Positions 33,911-45,945 of a stretch of 64,000 bases of DNA are shown here, piece after piece. Position 1 is the stretch's first letter; each line of letters begins with the position of its first letter. The notes beneath the pieces are model-generated. The model made no database searches and had not been told where the DNA came from. It saw only the letters and a program-made list of their open reading frames with translations. The translations under genes and the position numbers were made by a program. This DNA comes from Trifolium pratense (taxonomy: Eukaryota; Streptophyta; Magnoliopsida; Fabales; Fabaceae): contig NC_060064.1 in NCBI RefSeq assembly GCF_020283565.1, positions 12,048,337 through 12,112,336 on the forward strand, written 5' to 3'.

Positions 33911-35182
33911 CCAAAAGATACCGTAATTTCTAAAGGTTCAATTTTTCTGCTATGCACTTGTTTCATAACTTCATTTTAAGTTTAACAATTGGGTGTTTCA
34001 ATGTGTAAGATACTTGGTAAATTATCTATGAATACATCTAGCGCATTTGTGATTGCCTTCTTTGAAAATGATACTAATGATCATTGAATTCTTGCTTTAT
34101 CTATCTCATCTTTTTATCTAAAATCAAATAATCCTGGGTTGAGACTAAGTCTCATTGGGTTCCTACTACCTATCTATTGTAGTCTCTACACTGGGGCATC
34201 ATACTTAAAGAGTTGATCGGTCATAAATAGTTATACAAGATTGCATAAAGTAAAGGTGTAACACACAAATTCTAAACTCTTGTTCGTTTTAACATGCCTA
34301 AGACTCTCCAAGATGAGCGGTGTAGCACCCTTAACCCGGAAAATATTTATTAGTAGATACAACGGAAAACAGTTGAATTTCGTTGAAAATTAAAATATGA
34401 ATTTCAAAATTCATTTTTAATTGTCTTTTTAGAATAGTGACACCAAATTACATACGGTATTTTTGCACTTTATATTCCTATTATACCCTTATTTTAATCC
34501 TCCAATAAATTATTATTTTTTTCACACACTTTCTCTTTCCAAATTTAATATATTATCTACAAAAAAAATTAATATGTTATGTACCAAAAATTTAAAAAAA
34601 AACTTTAGTTTTTTAAATATATAGCAATAATTAGTTTTATTGAAAAATACAAGAGTAATTGACAAATCATATCCTTAAAATACCAAAAGAACATTTAAAT
34701 AAGAACGCTAAATCTGACGTAAAAAAACATTTAAAAAGGAACGGATGGAGTAGTAAAATTGATTACTACGGCACTACCACCTGACCCAAAGAAAAATTGA
34801 TTACTACCAAATTTACTAATTTATCCTTATCGATTTTAATAATATTTCATATTTTATATCCTTTGTTGTAATTATACAAACAAACAAAAAATACAGAAAA
34901 AAAAATATAGAAAGAATACTATAAATACAACAAAGAGATTATATATTAATCTATGCATAAAAATCAAAACAGAAATAATAAAAAGATTATAAAAAGTTTA
35001 GTCGATAAAAAAATTATAAGGGTATTGATTCCCTTAAACATGTGATTAAGAGTTCGATTTGTCACACATGTATATAATTTAGTTGGAAATATTGAAATTA
35101 GAGAACTCACCTTATATACCTCACATATTTTCGAAGAAAAATTAATCATGACTAATAGGGTTGGAAAAAATGATTTTCCATT
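33911..35182. other. AT-rich intergenic DNA, partial MITE
   Basis: No gene seen. AAAAAGGAACGGATGGAGTAG at about 34733-34753 is one end of a CTCCATCCGTTCC-type MITE, with no clear partner end. Confidence 0.5.
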
Positions 35183-35199
35183 CACTATGGATGATCTTT

Positions 35200-35384
35200 T
35201 TTGTTTTTTTTTATTTTTTTTATTTTTACCACCAGTTTAATATTGTTTGGAGTTTAATCTGGTTCGGAGGTCAATTCTGACATCAAGTAGTTTCAGCCCT
35301 CTCCCAATTACAATTGCGGGGATCGAACCGCGTCATCCCTACCAAGTTCAGCGTCAATCATCTTAAACCAATTGACGATTGGTC
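35200..35384 (-). mobile_element. tRNA-derived SINE, inverted
   Basis: This is a relative of 1853-2010 on the other strand: the minus strand carries box A-like AATTGGTTTAAGATGATTG and box B-like GCGGTTCGATCCC, then a CCCTCTCC-like block inverted and a T-rich (A-tail) end at 35200-35223. Imperfect flanking duplications (ACTATGGATGAT and ACCATAGATGAT, near 35184 and 35385) indicate an older insertion just upstream of the RRP6-like gene. Confidence 0.75.
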
Positions 35385-35584
35385 ACCATAGATGATTTGT
35401 TGACGACATATACGAATTTTGCCGCTTGCTCACATTAAAGTAGTTCCCTCAAAATGCTCGCAGAGTAGCGTCACTGCGTCAGTGATAGTGAGTGTTCCCA
35501 ATTTTCCATTCACCATCATTTCCCAACCCATTTCATTCCATTCACCAAATTCCCAAAAACCCTAACCCTAAAACCCCTTTCAAT

Positions 35585-38500
35585 ATGGACTTCAATCACT
35601 ACCTCTCCGAGCTTTCCACTTCCATCCAATCAATTCCTTCCTCCGACGACTTCCGTTTCAACTACAACATCCCCGAATTCCGTCGCCTCATCGACGAACT
35701 CACCAGAAAATCCCAATCAATGTTGAACAAAATCGGTTCCTCCGATCACATTTGGGGTCCAGGTTCATCTTTCCCTGCTGACATCGACGATGCTTATGAA
35801 TGGATTGTTAATGCAAACGACGACGTTTTGGAACTTGTTAATGAGGTTGTGGATGAGTTTCATAAGGTTTTGAAGGAGCAAGATATGGAAGAAGGGGAAG
35901 ATGGGTTTTTTAAGATTAAGAAGGGGAAGAAAGGGATTGGTTATTTTGGTGATGATGGGAATGAAATGAAACCGAAAGTTTCGTTTCATGTTCATACTCT
36001 TAGGAAGCCTCAGTATCATTATAATCTTGCTGTTGATAATTCGAATCAGCCTTTTGAACATGTCTGGTTGGAGAAAAGTGAAGATGGTGAAAGGTTTATA
36101 CATCCACTGGTTGGTTCACTGTACTCAATTTCTTCATAACAATTTTTTTTTTTTTTTTTTTATGCTTTGCATGGGTATGCTTATTTGCTATTGTAATTAA
36201 AATTTCTCCTCATATGTTAGTTAGGGTAAAAAGAATGATTTTTGTTGTTAAGACCTAGCTCAACTGATATTGTTAACATTGTTAGACTGTACATCTTTAC
36301 CCGGAACCTCGCAGTTGTGTGTGTGAGTTTCAGTTGGTGATTTTTGTTGGTTCGTCTATCTATAGACCCACAAAAATAAAAAGAATAAATTTTTAGAGAT
36401 GGGCAGGTTTTTTTATATTTAATATTCATATATTACTATGAAGCTGTTTCATTGTTTTGGCAAATAAATGGTTAATGAGCTTCATTGAAGTTCAAATTGA
36501 TTGGCAGTACTCGAGTTTGAACATTGGTTGTGAGTTGTGACCATCATTGGCCAGTCTTTATTTACCTCTCGTCCTGCCGGATTACTTGGGCTCCTTCCTC
36601 TGTAGGGTAACCAGAGGGTATAGACAAAAACATGCTTACAATTTGCCAATTTCTTATTGGTATCTCTGAGTATATATTTTTTTCTTCTGTGGAGTGGTAT
36701 TCAAATTGTTTCTCTTCAAATGACATGTTAGAATTTTGCCACGCCATTTGACAGCACTGTTTATATGTTGAGCTGACATTGTTGGAAGTAGTAACTTAGG
36801 GTCTGTTTATTTCAGTGAGAGGATGGATTTTAATTGAAAGAATGTGTAAAATTACATTTTTAATATTTAACATGACATTAAATGAATGGGCATTCAAGTC
36901 CAAATGTGAAAGAAATATTCTGTCCCCTCCAAATCCGTCCAATTTGGAGTGGAGCTTTTGCTTCAGAAGGAGTTTGCTCCCCTCCATTCCCCTCGAACTA
37001 AACACATCCTTAGGATATTTTCCTTTGGCGCCCTTTCATCGTTGTAAATTGTAATATTGAATATGTCTAGTGTTGTCCCTGTCGAATTAAAAAGTCTTAA
37101 TTAAATTGTCTTTATAATCAATAAATTACTAGGTGTTTTCAAAAGATTTATTTCTTGGTACTACATTTTTTTTTTGTGTGGTTGGAACTTGTTTTGCATG
37201 CAATTCTACACCTCTAATACGTGTGCTGAGAAATATCTTTATTACTTGTATTGCTCTTATTTTATTGTGCTATAATTGATTTATATTTCAGGAGAAACTC
37301 TCTGTTTTAGATTTTGTTGATAAAGATATTGAGAATCTTGTACCACTGAAGCCTCCCCCAATGGAATGCACACCTTTCAAGCTTGTGGAAGAAGTCAATG
37401 GATTGAAGGAGTTGGCTGCTAAGCTGAGTTCCGTTAATGAATTTGCGGTATAAAATGAATGATATCCACTATCTTTTTACCAAAAAGTTTTCTTCATGAC
37501 TTTTAGTTATCCTTCATTACTTGTTAGTTGTTATACCTCTGAGATCTTTGTACTTTACTTTTAGAGATTGTTATCCTTTTTGGCTCTGATTTCTTCAACT
37601 GTGATGGTTCATGACATGAAAATAAATTTCCCACATCTAGTTAACCGATTGTTCTTAAGCAGCGCTCATCCTGGTACATTTTTTTCAGTATTCAGACATC
37701 TATTTGGTGTTTTTTCATAATGAAGAAACTAAATCCAATGAATAGAAAATAAATCCAATGAATAGACTTAGAATTTCAATTCTGTTACGTATTGAACAGT
37801 TCTTGACAGGTGACAACAAACTTATAGAATAGAAACTTCATGTTTTAGAGATGTAATGTAAATTGGATATTAAGCTGTGCTTTCATTCCTTGCGCTGTAA
37901 CCCTCCATATATTTTGATTAATTGTTTACATTGTGCATCTTCCCTTAATTTTTATGGAGATATTCTTGTTTACAATGTACGAAGTTGATTAAGGATAATT
38001 TTCAAAATAAACTTTTATTCTTTATAAATGTTTGATATCCTGTTCAGAAGTAGTCATTGTTTTAATTTACATATGTTACTTGTATTAAGCTGTTAATTTC
38101 ATTTGAAAGGTGTCCATATCTATATTCTGCAAATCATAAGCGCTAGCCTTTCGAGCTTATTGGCATGTTCATAAATAAAAAATGTTATTTTACTTTTCTT
38201 CTAATTGAATTTATGTTTCTCTTGTTGCGATCTCATAATCTAAGTTGGTTATACTTTTTTTTCCACTGATTGCGGGTTTTTTAATATAAGAAGGCCAATT
38301 GCATCTACGAGTCCTTTAAGTTTCGCGATTGTAACGGTTATTTCCTTTAAGTTTTTTAGATAACAAATAGGTCCTTTTAAGTTTTTTAGCTAACAAATCG
38401 GTCCTTTAAGTTTCTAATTTGTTGCAATGTTACCCTTCTTCCAGTTATCCTCCCTTTCAGTTGGGTCTCAATTGTCTGGGCTTCATGGTTCAGATCAGAT

Positions 38501-41500
38501 TGGGCCTCAAATTCATCATGGTTAACATCAAAATTAACGATCACGTCAGTGTTTTTGTAAACGTAGAATAACTGGAAGGGTAACAGTGTAACAAGTTAGA
38601 AACTTAAAGGACCTATTTGTTACTTGAAAAAACTTAAAGGACCTAATTGTTACAAATGTGAAACTTAAAGGACCCCTGAATGCATTTGGCCTATAAAAAA
38701 TTGTGATCTTGTTTTGTGCTGTGGAATTCTTTTATTTATTTATTGACCTCTGTGTACTGATTGCTTTTGATGTGTTTATTCAATATTGGATTTATATTCT
38801 ATATTCTCCCATCCCTTTCTTTAACTGTATTCTTTTGACATTTATATCTTAACATTGAAAATTTAGGTGGATTTGGAACATAATCAATATCGGTCTTTTC
38901 AAGGTTTGACTTGCTTGATACAAATATCAACCCGGACTGAAGATTTTATTGTCGATACTCTGAAGCTCCGTGATCATGTTGGGACACACCTGAGGGAAGT
39001 TTTCAAGGACCCTACCAAGAAAAAGGTTTGATTCCCACAATTGATGTTTCTTTTATTCAATAGACTTGGTTGTTTCCGTTGACTGATTCATGATTAGTTA
39101 GGTCTTGCATGGAGCAGATCGAGACATTGTGTGGCTACAACGGGATTTTGGCATTTATGTCTGTAATATGTTTGACACTGGGCAGGTTTGTGTTTTGAAA
39201 ACTCAGAATGTCAATTTTGAAAGTAGTTCCCTTATCAATCATCAAAGAAAGAAAATTTAATAATGATTTTCATAATTGTTATCAGTGTACTACTGAAAAT
39301 AGTTTCTTTGAACAGTTTCTATACCTCTGAATGCAGAGGGCTTGCAAAATGATTTTGTAGAACTAATTTCTGTATCACTCGATATATTTGGCCTGTAAAT
39401 TATTCATCATGAATGAACTATCCCAAAATATTAACCAATTCTTTGAGATCATACTATTGGTTTAATATCCAACATTTATCAAATGTCATCACAATTTCTT
39501 TCTTAAAACAATTCTGAGAAGAAACAGGCTTCAGAAAATAATTTCTTCCTTAGAGTAATTAGATATGGTTGTTTTGTTGGTGCTTTGAAGACAATGCTGG
39601 AAACTAGCTCCATAACAAGATTTATGTCAATTTTGCATGCTTATCTGGCCTAATTGTTGTATGAGCTTCTGTATGTGAATTCTACAATTTACTTTTGAAA
39701 TGGCTGTTTGATCTGTAAAATGTTTTGAAATATGTTTCCAGGATGTTGTTTTACCCCTGTGCGACCCTCTTATTTTACAAGATTTAATAAGAAATTGCTA
39801 TTCATTTTGGAATAAAATGGAAAGTATCTCAGTTTTCATACATTCATAATGTGTTGATCTGATCTGACCTGCATTATTAAGAAATGGTGAAACAAGCTTT
39901 ATTGTTCCGTTCCTTTTGATTATCTTTGTCATACTCAATGTTCCATGATTGTATGTTAGGAATTCATGCTATATTCTTCTCTTCTTTTTATCACATATGA
40001 CTAATATGTATTTTGATTGCGTTGCTCAGGCTTCAAGGGTGTTAAAAATGGAGAGATATAGTTTGCAACATCTTTTACAACACTTTTGTGGGGTTACAGC
40101 AAACAAAGAGTATGCAGTTTTTTTTTTTTTTCACTTACCCCCTTTTGTCTTCCAGTATATTAAGAAGATTTTTCATTTCTATGTCATGACAATGATTTTT
40201 CATTTCTATGTCATGACAATTGCTTTTGTTCTTACTTATATTCTTGAAGGTTTACAAGTCAACTCCTTGCAGGTACCAGAATGCAGACTGGAGAGCGCGC
40301 CCTCTTCCTGATGTGATGATAAAGTGCGTCAAAGCTTGCCTTGCTACAATTGATCTGTTCTCAATTCTTCTTTTCTGCTCGTATTCTATTCATTCCCCAG
40401 TGCTGGATTTATGTTAATAATTCTTACAAGAGATGGAAAACCAGATAGAACCCAAAAGTTTAGAGTCGTGTCATTGAAATTGGAACAGAAAATGGGGATG
40501 AATTTTCCCCAAAGGATCCTTCCTTTCACTTTACAGACGATCAAATGTACTGAATGGACCCCCCTAATCTGATTTCCCTTAACCAATCCCCGTCCTCGTC
40601 CCTTCTAACTAATTAATCTACTAATAGACTAACAAATAGAAACTGCTATCGTTATTCTATCTAATGATACATTCTAATACTTTGTATGCACATTCTAGTA
40701 TGCAATCCATGTTTCTGGAGACCGGTTATATCAGTTACCCTGTTCCTTTTACTCAGGTGGAGCTTCAGTTTACTTAAGACTAACAATTTGGCACGCATGT
40801 TAAGTAGAACTTGCCTTGAGCTGACTGTAGGTGTCATTCATTCGGGGGTTCATTTTCTAAAACGTTATGATTATAAGTGTCATAGTATGTGATTCATTTT
40901 CTACGTAGTTACTCTTACTATCTATTGTGCTGCTTACTAACTATGAAGGCATCATAATCATAACGGATTTGGTATTAAAATAATGGTGCGTGAGAAAGGA
41001 ATATTAGAACCATGTAAAGTCATTTGTATGTATGTAAATTAGGCGTAACCGCGTAAGTATTCATTGGTAGCTTGGTTATTTTTTTAGGGTTTTGTTGCAA
41101 TTTAAGATTTCTATTAAATGAGTTTGTACTTTGTATTTGAAATTGTGATGACTTGGATGTCTGGTTGGGTTTTTCTTAGTGTTAGTATGGTTCGCTGTTA
41201 TAAGTTGCTATCTACTTAGATTCTTTGCCCATATTTTGAAAGTGAGATTAGTAATTAGTTGTCTCCGACCATTCTCCTTTATCTTTAGTTTTTCCTCTTT
41301 AATCTTTCTCCTTATTTTTTATTTCCCCCTCTTGTTTCTGCTTGACCCGCAACATATCTTTGACGGGTTATTTGCAGAACTATACTTACAGCATGGGCAA
41401 AACTAATGTGTCACAAGCATTTCTGATTTCTACTTTTATGACAAATATAATTCTGTATTTCCTCTTTCCCAGAAAATCATCGATGCATATGACATAATAT

Positions 41501-44500
41501 ATAAACATCACTTTTTCATGGTTTTGATTTATTGTTTACTTCTGATTATAAGTTTAAGGTCTTATGTGATATTGATTTATACTGTCCTGGTGATTTTAAT
41601 TACTACAATCTAACAAACTTCTGTTCTGATGATAGATATGGAAGAGAAGATACCCACTATCTGCTTTATATATATGATTTAATGAGAATCAAGCTATTTG
41701 AACTGTCTAAGGAGTCTGAAAGTCCCGATGATCCTCTGTTGGACGTAAGTTGAAATCAAACTAGCTAAATGAGCAAGTAATGTATCAATTATTTCCTTAG
41801 GTCATTGGATCTTCCTTTGTTCCCATGGACTGTCTAGAACTGTTTTAACGATTAACCTTTTGGCAAACATACCATGATTGATCAAAGTTCGTTTGACATT
41901 TCCTTACCAATCAAATTTTTTAAGGGTTAATAGGTCGTTACCCCCTAGTAATGTTAGCGAGTTTTGTTTTCCCCCTGTAATTTTTTTTTAAATCCCCCCT
42001 TGTAATGTTTAGATTCCCTTGTTTTAGACCTAATGGTACAACATGGCATCTGACTGTATCTAAAACATGACTTGGCAAGGACATATGTAATTTATTGATT
42101 TTTAAATGCCATGTCATTAAACAGTGTAAATTTTAAATTTTGTTTTTTAAAAAAATTGAAAATGAAAGAAGGGTTAAAACCCAGGACCCGTGTTTGTTGT
42201 TTTTGTTTCTCTCTTCCTTAATTGTCTTGTTCCTCTCTTCTTCCATCGTTTTCCTTCGCCTTCCCTGTGAACATCATCTTCTTCATTACTCATAACAGAT
42301 GTAAGTGCTTTAGGGATTAGGGTTTGAAAAATGGGTGGAATTGGAAACTCAAGTGGATTGAATTTATCTAGATGTGGATGTGATCAAGCAATGAAGATGT
42401 GGGTTGCAAATACAATCGAAAACCGAAGAGAAAATTTTGGATGTCGAAATTCTGGGGTAAGAAATGTCACACCAGATTTCCGTCAGAATTTCTTACCCCA
42501 GAATTTCGACATCTCCAGAATTTCCTCTTGGGGTTTTCGATTGTATTTGCAACCCACATCTTCATTGCTTGATCACATCCACATATGGGTAAATTCAATT
42601 CACTTGAGTTTCCAATTGATGATGTTTTGCTTCCACCCATTTTTCAAACCCTAATCCCTAAAACACTTAAATCTGTTATGAATAATGAGGATGATGTTCA
42701 CATTTCACAGGGAAGGCGAAGGAAAATGATGGAAGAAGAGAGGAACAAGACAACTATGGAAGAAGAGGGGAACAAGAATAAACACGGGTCCTGGGTTTTA
42801 ACCCTTTCAATTTTTCAAAAAAAAAAATTTTAAAAAAAATTTACACCGTTTAACGACGTGGCATTTAAAAATAAATTACACGTGGCCATGTCATGTTTTA
42901 ATACAGTCAGATGCCATGTTGTACCATCAGTGTCTAAAATGAGGGGATCTAAACATTACAAGAGGGGAGTTAAATTTTTTTTACAGGGGGTACAACAAAT
43001 ACAACGGGAAAAGACCTATTAAACCATTTTTTTTAATTATGTTGAATCAAATAGCAGGCAATAACTGAGTGGTTGGCTTGGCGAATTCTTTTTAACAGCC
43101 TTTTTATTTGAATTTCCTGTCACACACAGGTTTACAAGCGAAGTTATAATGTTTGCATGCAGCTGTACGAGAAAGAGCTTTTGACTGACAACTCCTACCT
43201 TAATTTAAAGGGGTTGGTTGCCTTTTTCAATTGTCAAACTTTCATTACTTTAACATTCTATTTAAGTAGCAACCTTTTCCAACTGCTTGTATTTTCTTGT
43301 TATTTCTACTCTTCTATGTAGAGTGTTTGCGCGTGTTTTGATTTTTGAAGTTCATGCTTTGCTTTGGTTTGATTTTAATACCCGCCAAGAGATGTAAACA
43401 TAAAACCAATTACCACTTTATATGCAGGTTGCGAAGGGCTGGTTTTAATGGTCAGCAGCTTGCCGTTGTTTCAGTAAGTTTGCATCTACTTTTGATTACT
43501 TCCATGAGCAACGGAAGTGTTTCTGATTTTTTTGCACCGTTCCTGCTGTGCATGAGTAGCCCGCAGATATATAGTTTGGTACAAGATTTTTAATTATGTT
43601 AATCCTGACATCATTATTAGAATACCATACCATACTGATATGGAGATACAGAATAATATATAACTATTTCCTCCATTTTGATGTACAGGTATTGGTATTG
43701 GTACGATACCGGTATGTCCAACATTTTGAATTATGCTGGTTCATCTCTATTTTACTTCAACCACATACTATTCCCTAGCCAAAACCTACACCGTTACCAC
43801 AATTTTGTCAATGCTCAACATGTTGTTACTGCCTTTTTTACATTTACAGTAGTATCTTCTATAATACAGTACTGCATCATATTTTCACTATGCTATTATC
43901 TTTATGACTTTATAATACTAGACTTTGAATACTATCTTTCGTAAATATGTCGGTTTCTATCGGCATTCAGAAGCACACAACATAATGCTAATTAATAAAG
44001 ATGCGTGAACATGAACCAATCATAGCTCGGGATTCAGGAGATATTAATAAAGATAGTCCAACTTAAAACTGATAAGATAATTAGATGCATTACACGATGG
44101 GTGTGGTGTATTTGGTTGAGCAGTCCATGTGGGGGAAGACTGCGGTTGGATCCCCTCAAAACACATTCTTAAGCATCTGAGCAAATGTTAGTTTCATAGC
44201 CGTCCAAAGGACCTATATTTGTGAGGATACTCCATGGAACTACTGGAGTGCCAAAGTTTCTAATTATGGTGGTTTGCTACCAAAAAGATAAATAATTGCA
44301 TGCATTGCCACTGCTTTGGGTTTCTGTATGTTCCGTTCCATATCTATGTTATTTCATTTACTCTACTATGCATGTGACTGGCAGGGGCTTTATGAATGGC
44401 GTGATGTTCTTGCTCGGGCAGAGGATGAGAGTACTGGGTATATATTGCCAAATAAAGTTATTCTTGAAATTGGTAAATGAAATGCAGTCTTCTGTTTTAT

Positions 44501-45926
44501 ATTTTATCTAGAAGGTAGCCCATTTGTATGACATGCACAAACTTAATTTGTGTTTATCCATTTGAAAAGCTAAGCATATGCCCGTCACTGCAAGCAATCT
44601 ACGGCGATTGATAGCGGAGAGGTCAAGGCTCCCATATGTTGAGCGCAATCATGATATTGTTGTTAACATTGTCAGACATTCTATGCAAAATGCTGAAGCC
44701 TTTGAAGAAGCCGCACTTCGTTTGAAAGAAGAACAGGCTGCCTTTGAAGAAGCTGCACTTCGTTTGAAAGAAGAACAGGCAGCGAGTGTAAGTGATATTT
44801 AGCAGTTGTCGGTTTGTAGAGTTATTATTGGGCAGGAAATTTCAGTGGCATGTCTAATTGGTACTTTAGAGGGATTTGCGTCGTTATGAATAGCTGTTAA
44901 CTATTCTATGTTATTATATCCTGGGTGGTTATTGTCAATCCTAATACATAGTTGCGTCCAATTTAACACAATTAATGCTTCTATAACAGTTTTTAGCTCA
45001 ACCTGCTTTATAGGTAGATATGTTATGATGTTTGTTGATAAATGGTATATATAATCATGATATAGGTGTCAAATGTAGCATCTGTTAAGGATGGAACTGA
45101 AGCTCCCCAATCTCATTCCTCAAACTCAAAGGATGAATGTGCAGCAAATGGAAGCATTGGAATTGAAAATGGCACTATTGCCTCTACATTGAAGGTTGTA
45201 TAATTAATACTTCCACTTGTTTCAATTCTATTCCTACATGGCCACAACAAAATAAAAAATGAAAAGAGAGAAGCTTTTTCAATGTTTTGACCTTGTGACA
45301 AGGTGCATCAATCTAATTATAGCTATAATTGGTTGATAGGAAAATGGAGCAAATACTGGTGCTTGCGAAGCAACGCTGCTTGGCAATTCAGTTTCAGAAG
45401 AGAATGGTTTTCCTGACAAAAAGGTGAGCTTTGGTCAAATATTTTTAACGATGCCTATCTATTGAGTTCAGGATGTAACTGATTAGTTTTCTTTTTTTTG
45501 CTGTCATTTTTATTCTAGCTTGTTTGGTAATAGCTTAGTTTGGAGAAATAATAGTTTTTTTTTTTCTTTCAAAATCTCTCACAAAATTAATAAAGTCTTC
45601 TTTCCCTAAAGTAAAATAATTTAAAATTTTACACTGCCTTTGGGTGAGACCATAATGCATATAAATTTGCTGGTTATGTAATCTGAATTATCTATTGAGA
45701 AATGCATGATTACACTACCTTGTAAGTCGTAAATCTTTAGATTCCAACCACTATTTGTCGCCTTATATTAAAACTGATTTGCGGGGTTGGTTCTTAGGGC
45801 AAGAAAGACATCAAGGTAGAACAGATTGGATCATCAGTCAATCTTCCATGCCATTCAATTTTGGGCAACAATGCGAAGTGTACCATAACAGTAGACTTGG
45901 ATTCTGACTCCGACGATATGATGTAG
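35585..45926 (+). CDS. RRP6L2: RRP6-like exosome 3'-5' exoribonuclease (14 exons)
   Basis: Exons: 35585-36109, 37292-37447, 38867-39025, 39102-39185, 40030-40109, 40273-40323, 41636-41744, 43130-43212, 43428-43473, 44385-44472, 44570-44787, 45066-45194, 45340-45423 and 45798-45926. All introns are GT-AG and the joined frame is open for 646 residues. Exon 1 holds the PMC2NT-like N-terminal domain. The DEDDy nuclease motifs are present: VDLEHN (D229, E231), [10 protein letters not shown] (about 283-292) and [14 protein letters not shown] (Y353, D357). An HRDC domain follows (about 400-490). The family trims rRNA and degrades nuclear RNA with the exosome. Exon 11 contains a tandem duplication of [14 protein letters not shown]. 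The ATG at 35585 has A at -3 and G at +4; the same frame upstream has no ATG. The protein is shorter than I recall for the plant family; the missing C-terminal part may lie at 47540-47731. Confidence 0.92.
36245..36330 (+). mobile_element. Decayed SINE in RRP6-like intron 1
   Basis: GACCTAGCTCAACTGATATTG and TTACCCGGAACCTCGCAG resemble the head of a legume tRNA-derived SINE with a degraded box B. Ends are uncertain. Confidence 0.4.
36799..37009. mobile_element. PIF/Harbinger-like MITE in RRP6-like intron 1
   Basis: Ends GGGTCTGTTTATTTCAG and GAACTAAACACATCC are imperfect inverted repeats, and the trinucleotide TTA flanks both sides (36796-36798, 37010-37012), as for PIF/Harbinger insertions. 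It is 211 bp and non-coding. Confidence 0.7.
38293..38691. mobile_element. Mutator-like foldback element in RRP6-like intron 2
   Basis: Inverted arms begin GGCCAATTGCATCTACGAG and end GAATGCATTTGGCC. Both arms contain several AGTCCTTTAAGTTT-type blocks (GGTCCTTTAAG / CTTAAAGGACC). Near-identical flanks TATAAGAA (38285-38292) and TATAAAAA (38692-38699) suggest an 8-9 bp duplication with one mutation. Confidence 0.75.
41924..43025. mobile_element. 1.1-kb foldback (Mutator-like) element in RRP6-like intron 7
   Basis: Arms of roughly 500 bp are inverted copies meeting at a loop of about 20 nt near 42464-42484. TTCTGGGGTAAGAAAT on the left is mirrored by ATTTCTTACCCCAGAA on the right, and so on outward to GGTTAATAGGTC and GACCTATTAAACC. 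The flanks ATTTTTTAA and ATTTTTTTT are compatible with a 9-bp duplication in a T-rich target. The right arm has a short insertion (GATGATGTTTTGCTT). If transcribed with the intron it would form a long RNA hairpin. Confidence 0.8.
44698..44781 (+). repeat. In-frame 42-bp tandem duplication in RRP6-like exon 11
   Basis: GCCTTTGAAGAAGC starts both 42-bp copies (44698-44739, 44740-44781), which differ at two third positions and encode identical [14 protein letters not shown] repeats. The frame is kept, lengthening a charged helix after the HRDC domain. Confidence 0.95.
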
Positions 45927-45945
45927 AGTAACTGCAACAATCTCC

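Noticed and set aside
35492..35584. N-terminal extension of the RRP6-like protein
   Set aside because: The extended frame begins at GTG; the first ATG in this frame is at 35585 and has a good context.
42331..42833. Two small genes in the RRP6-like intron 7
   Set aside because: They are the two arms of one foldback element read on the same strand.
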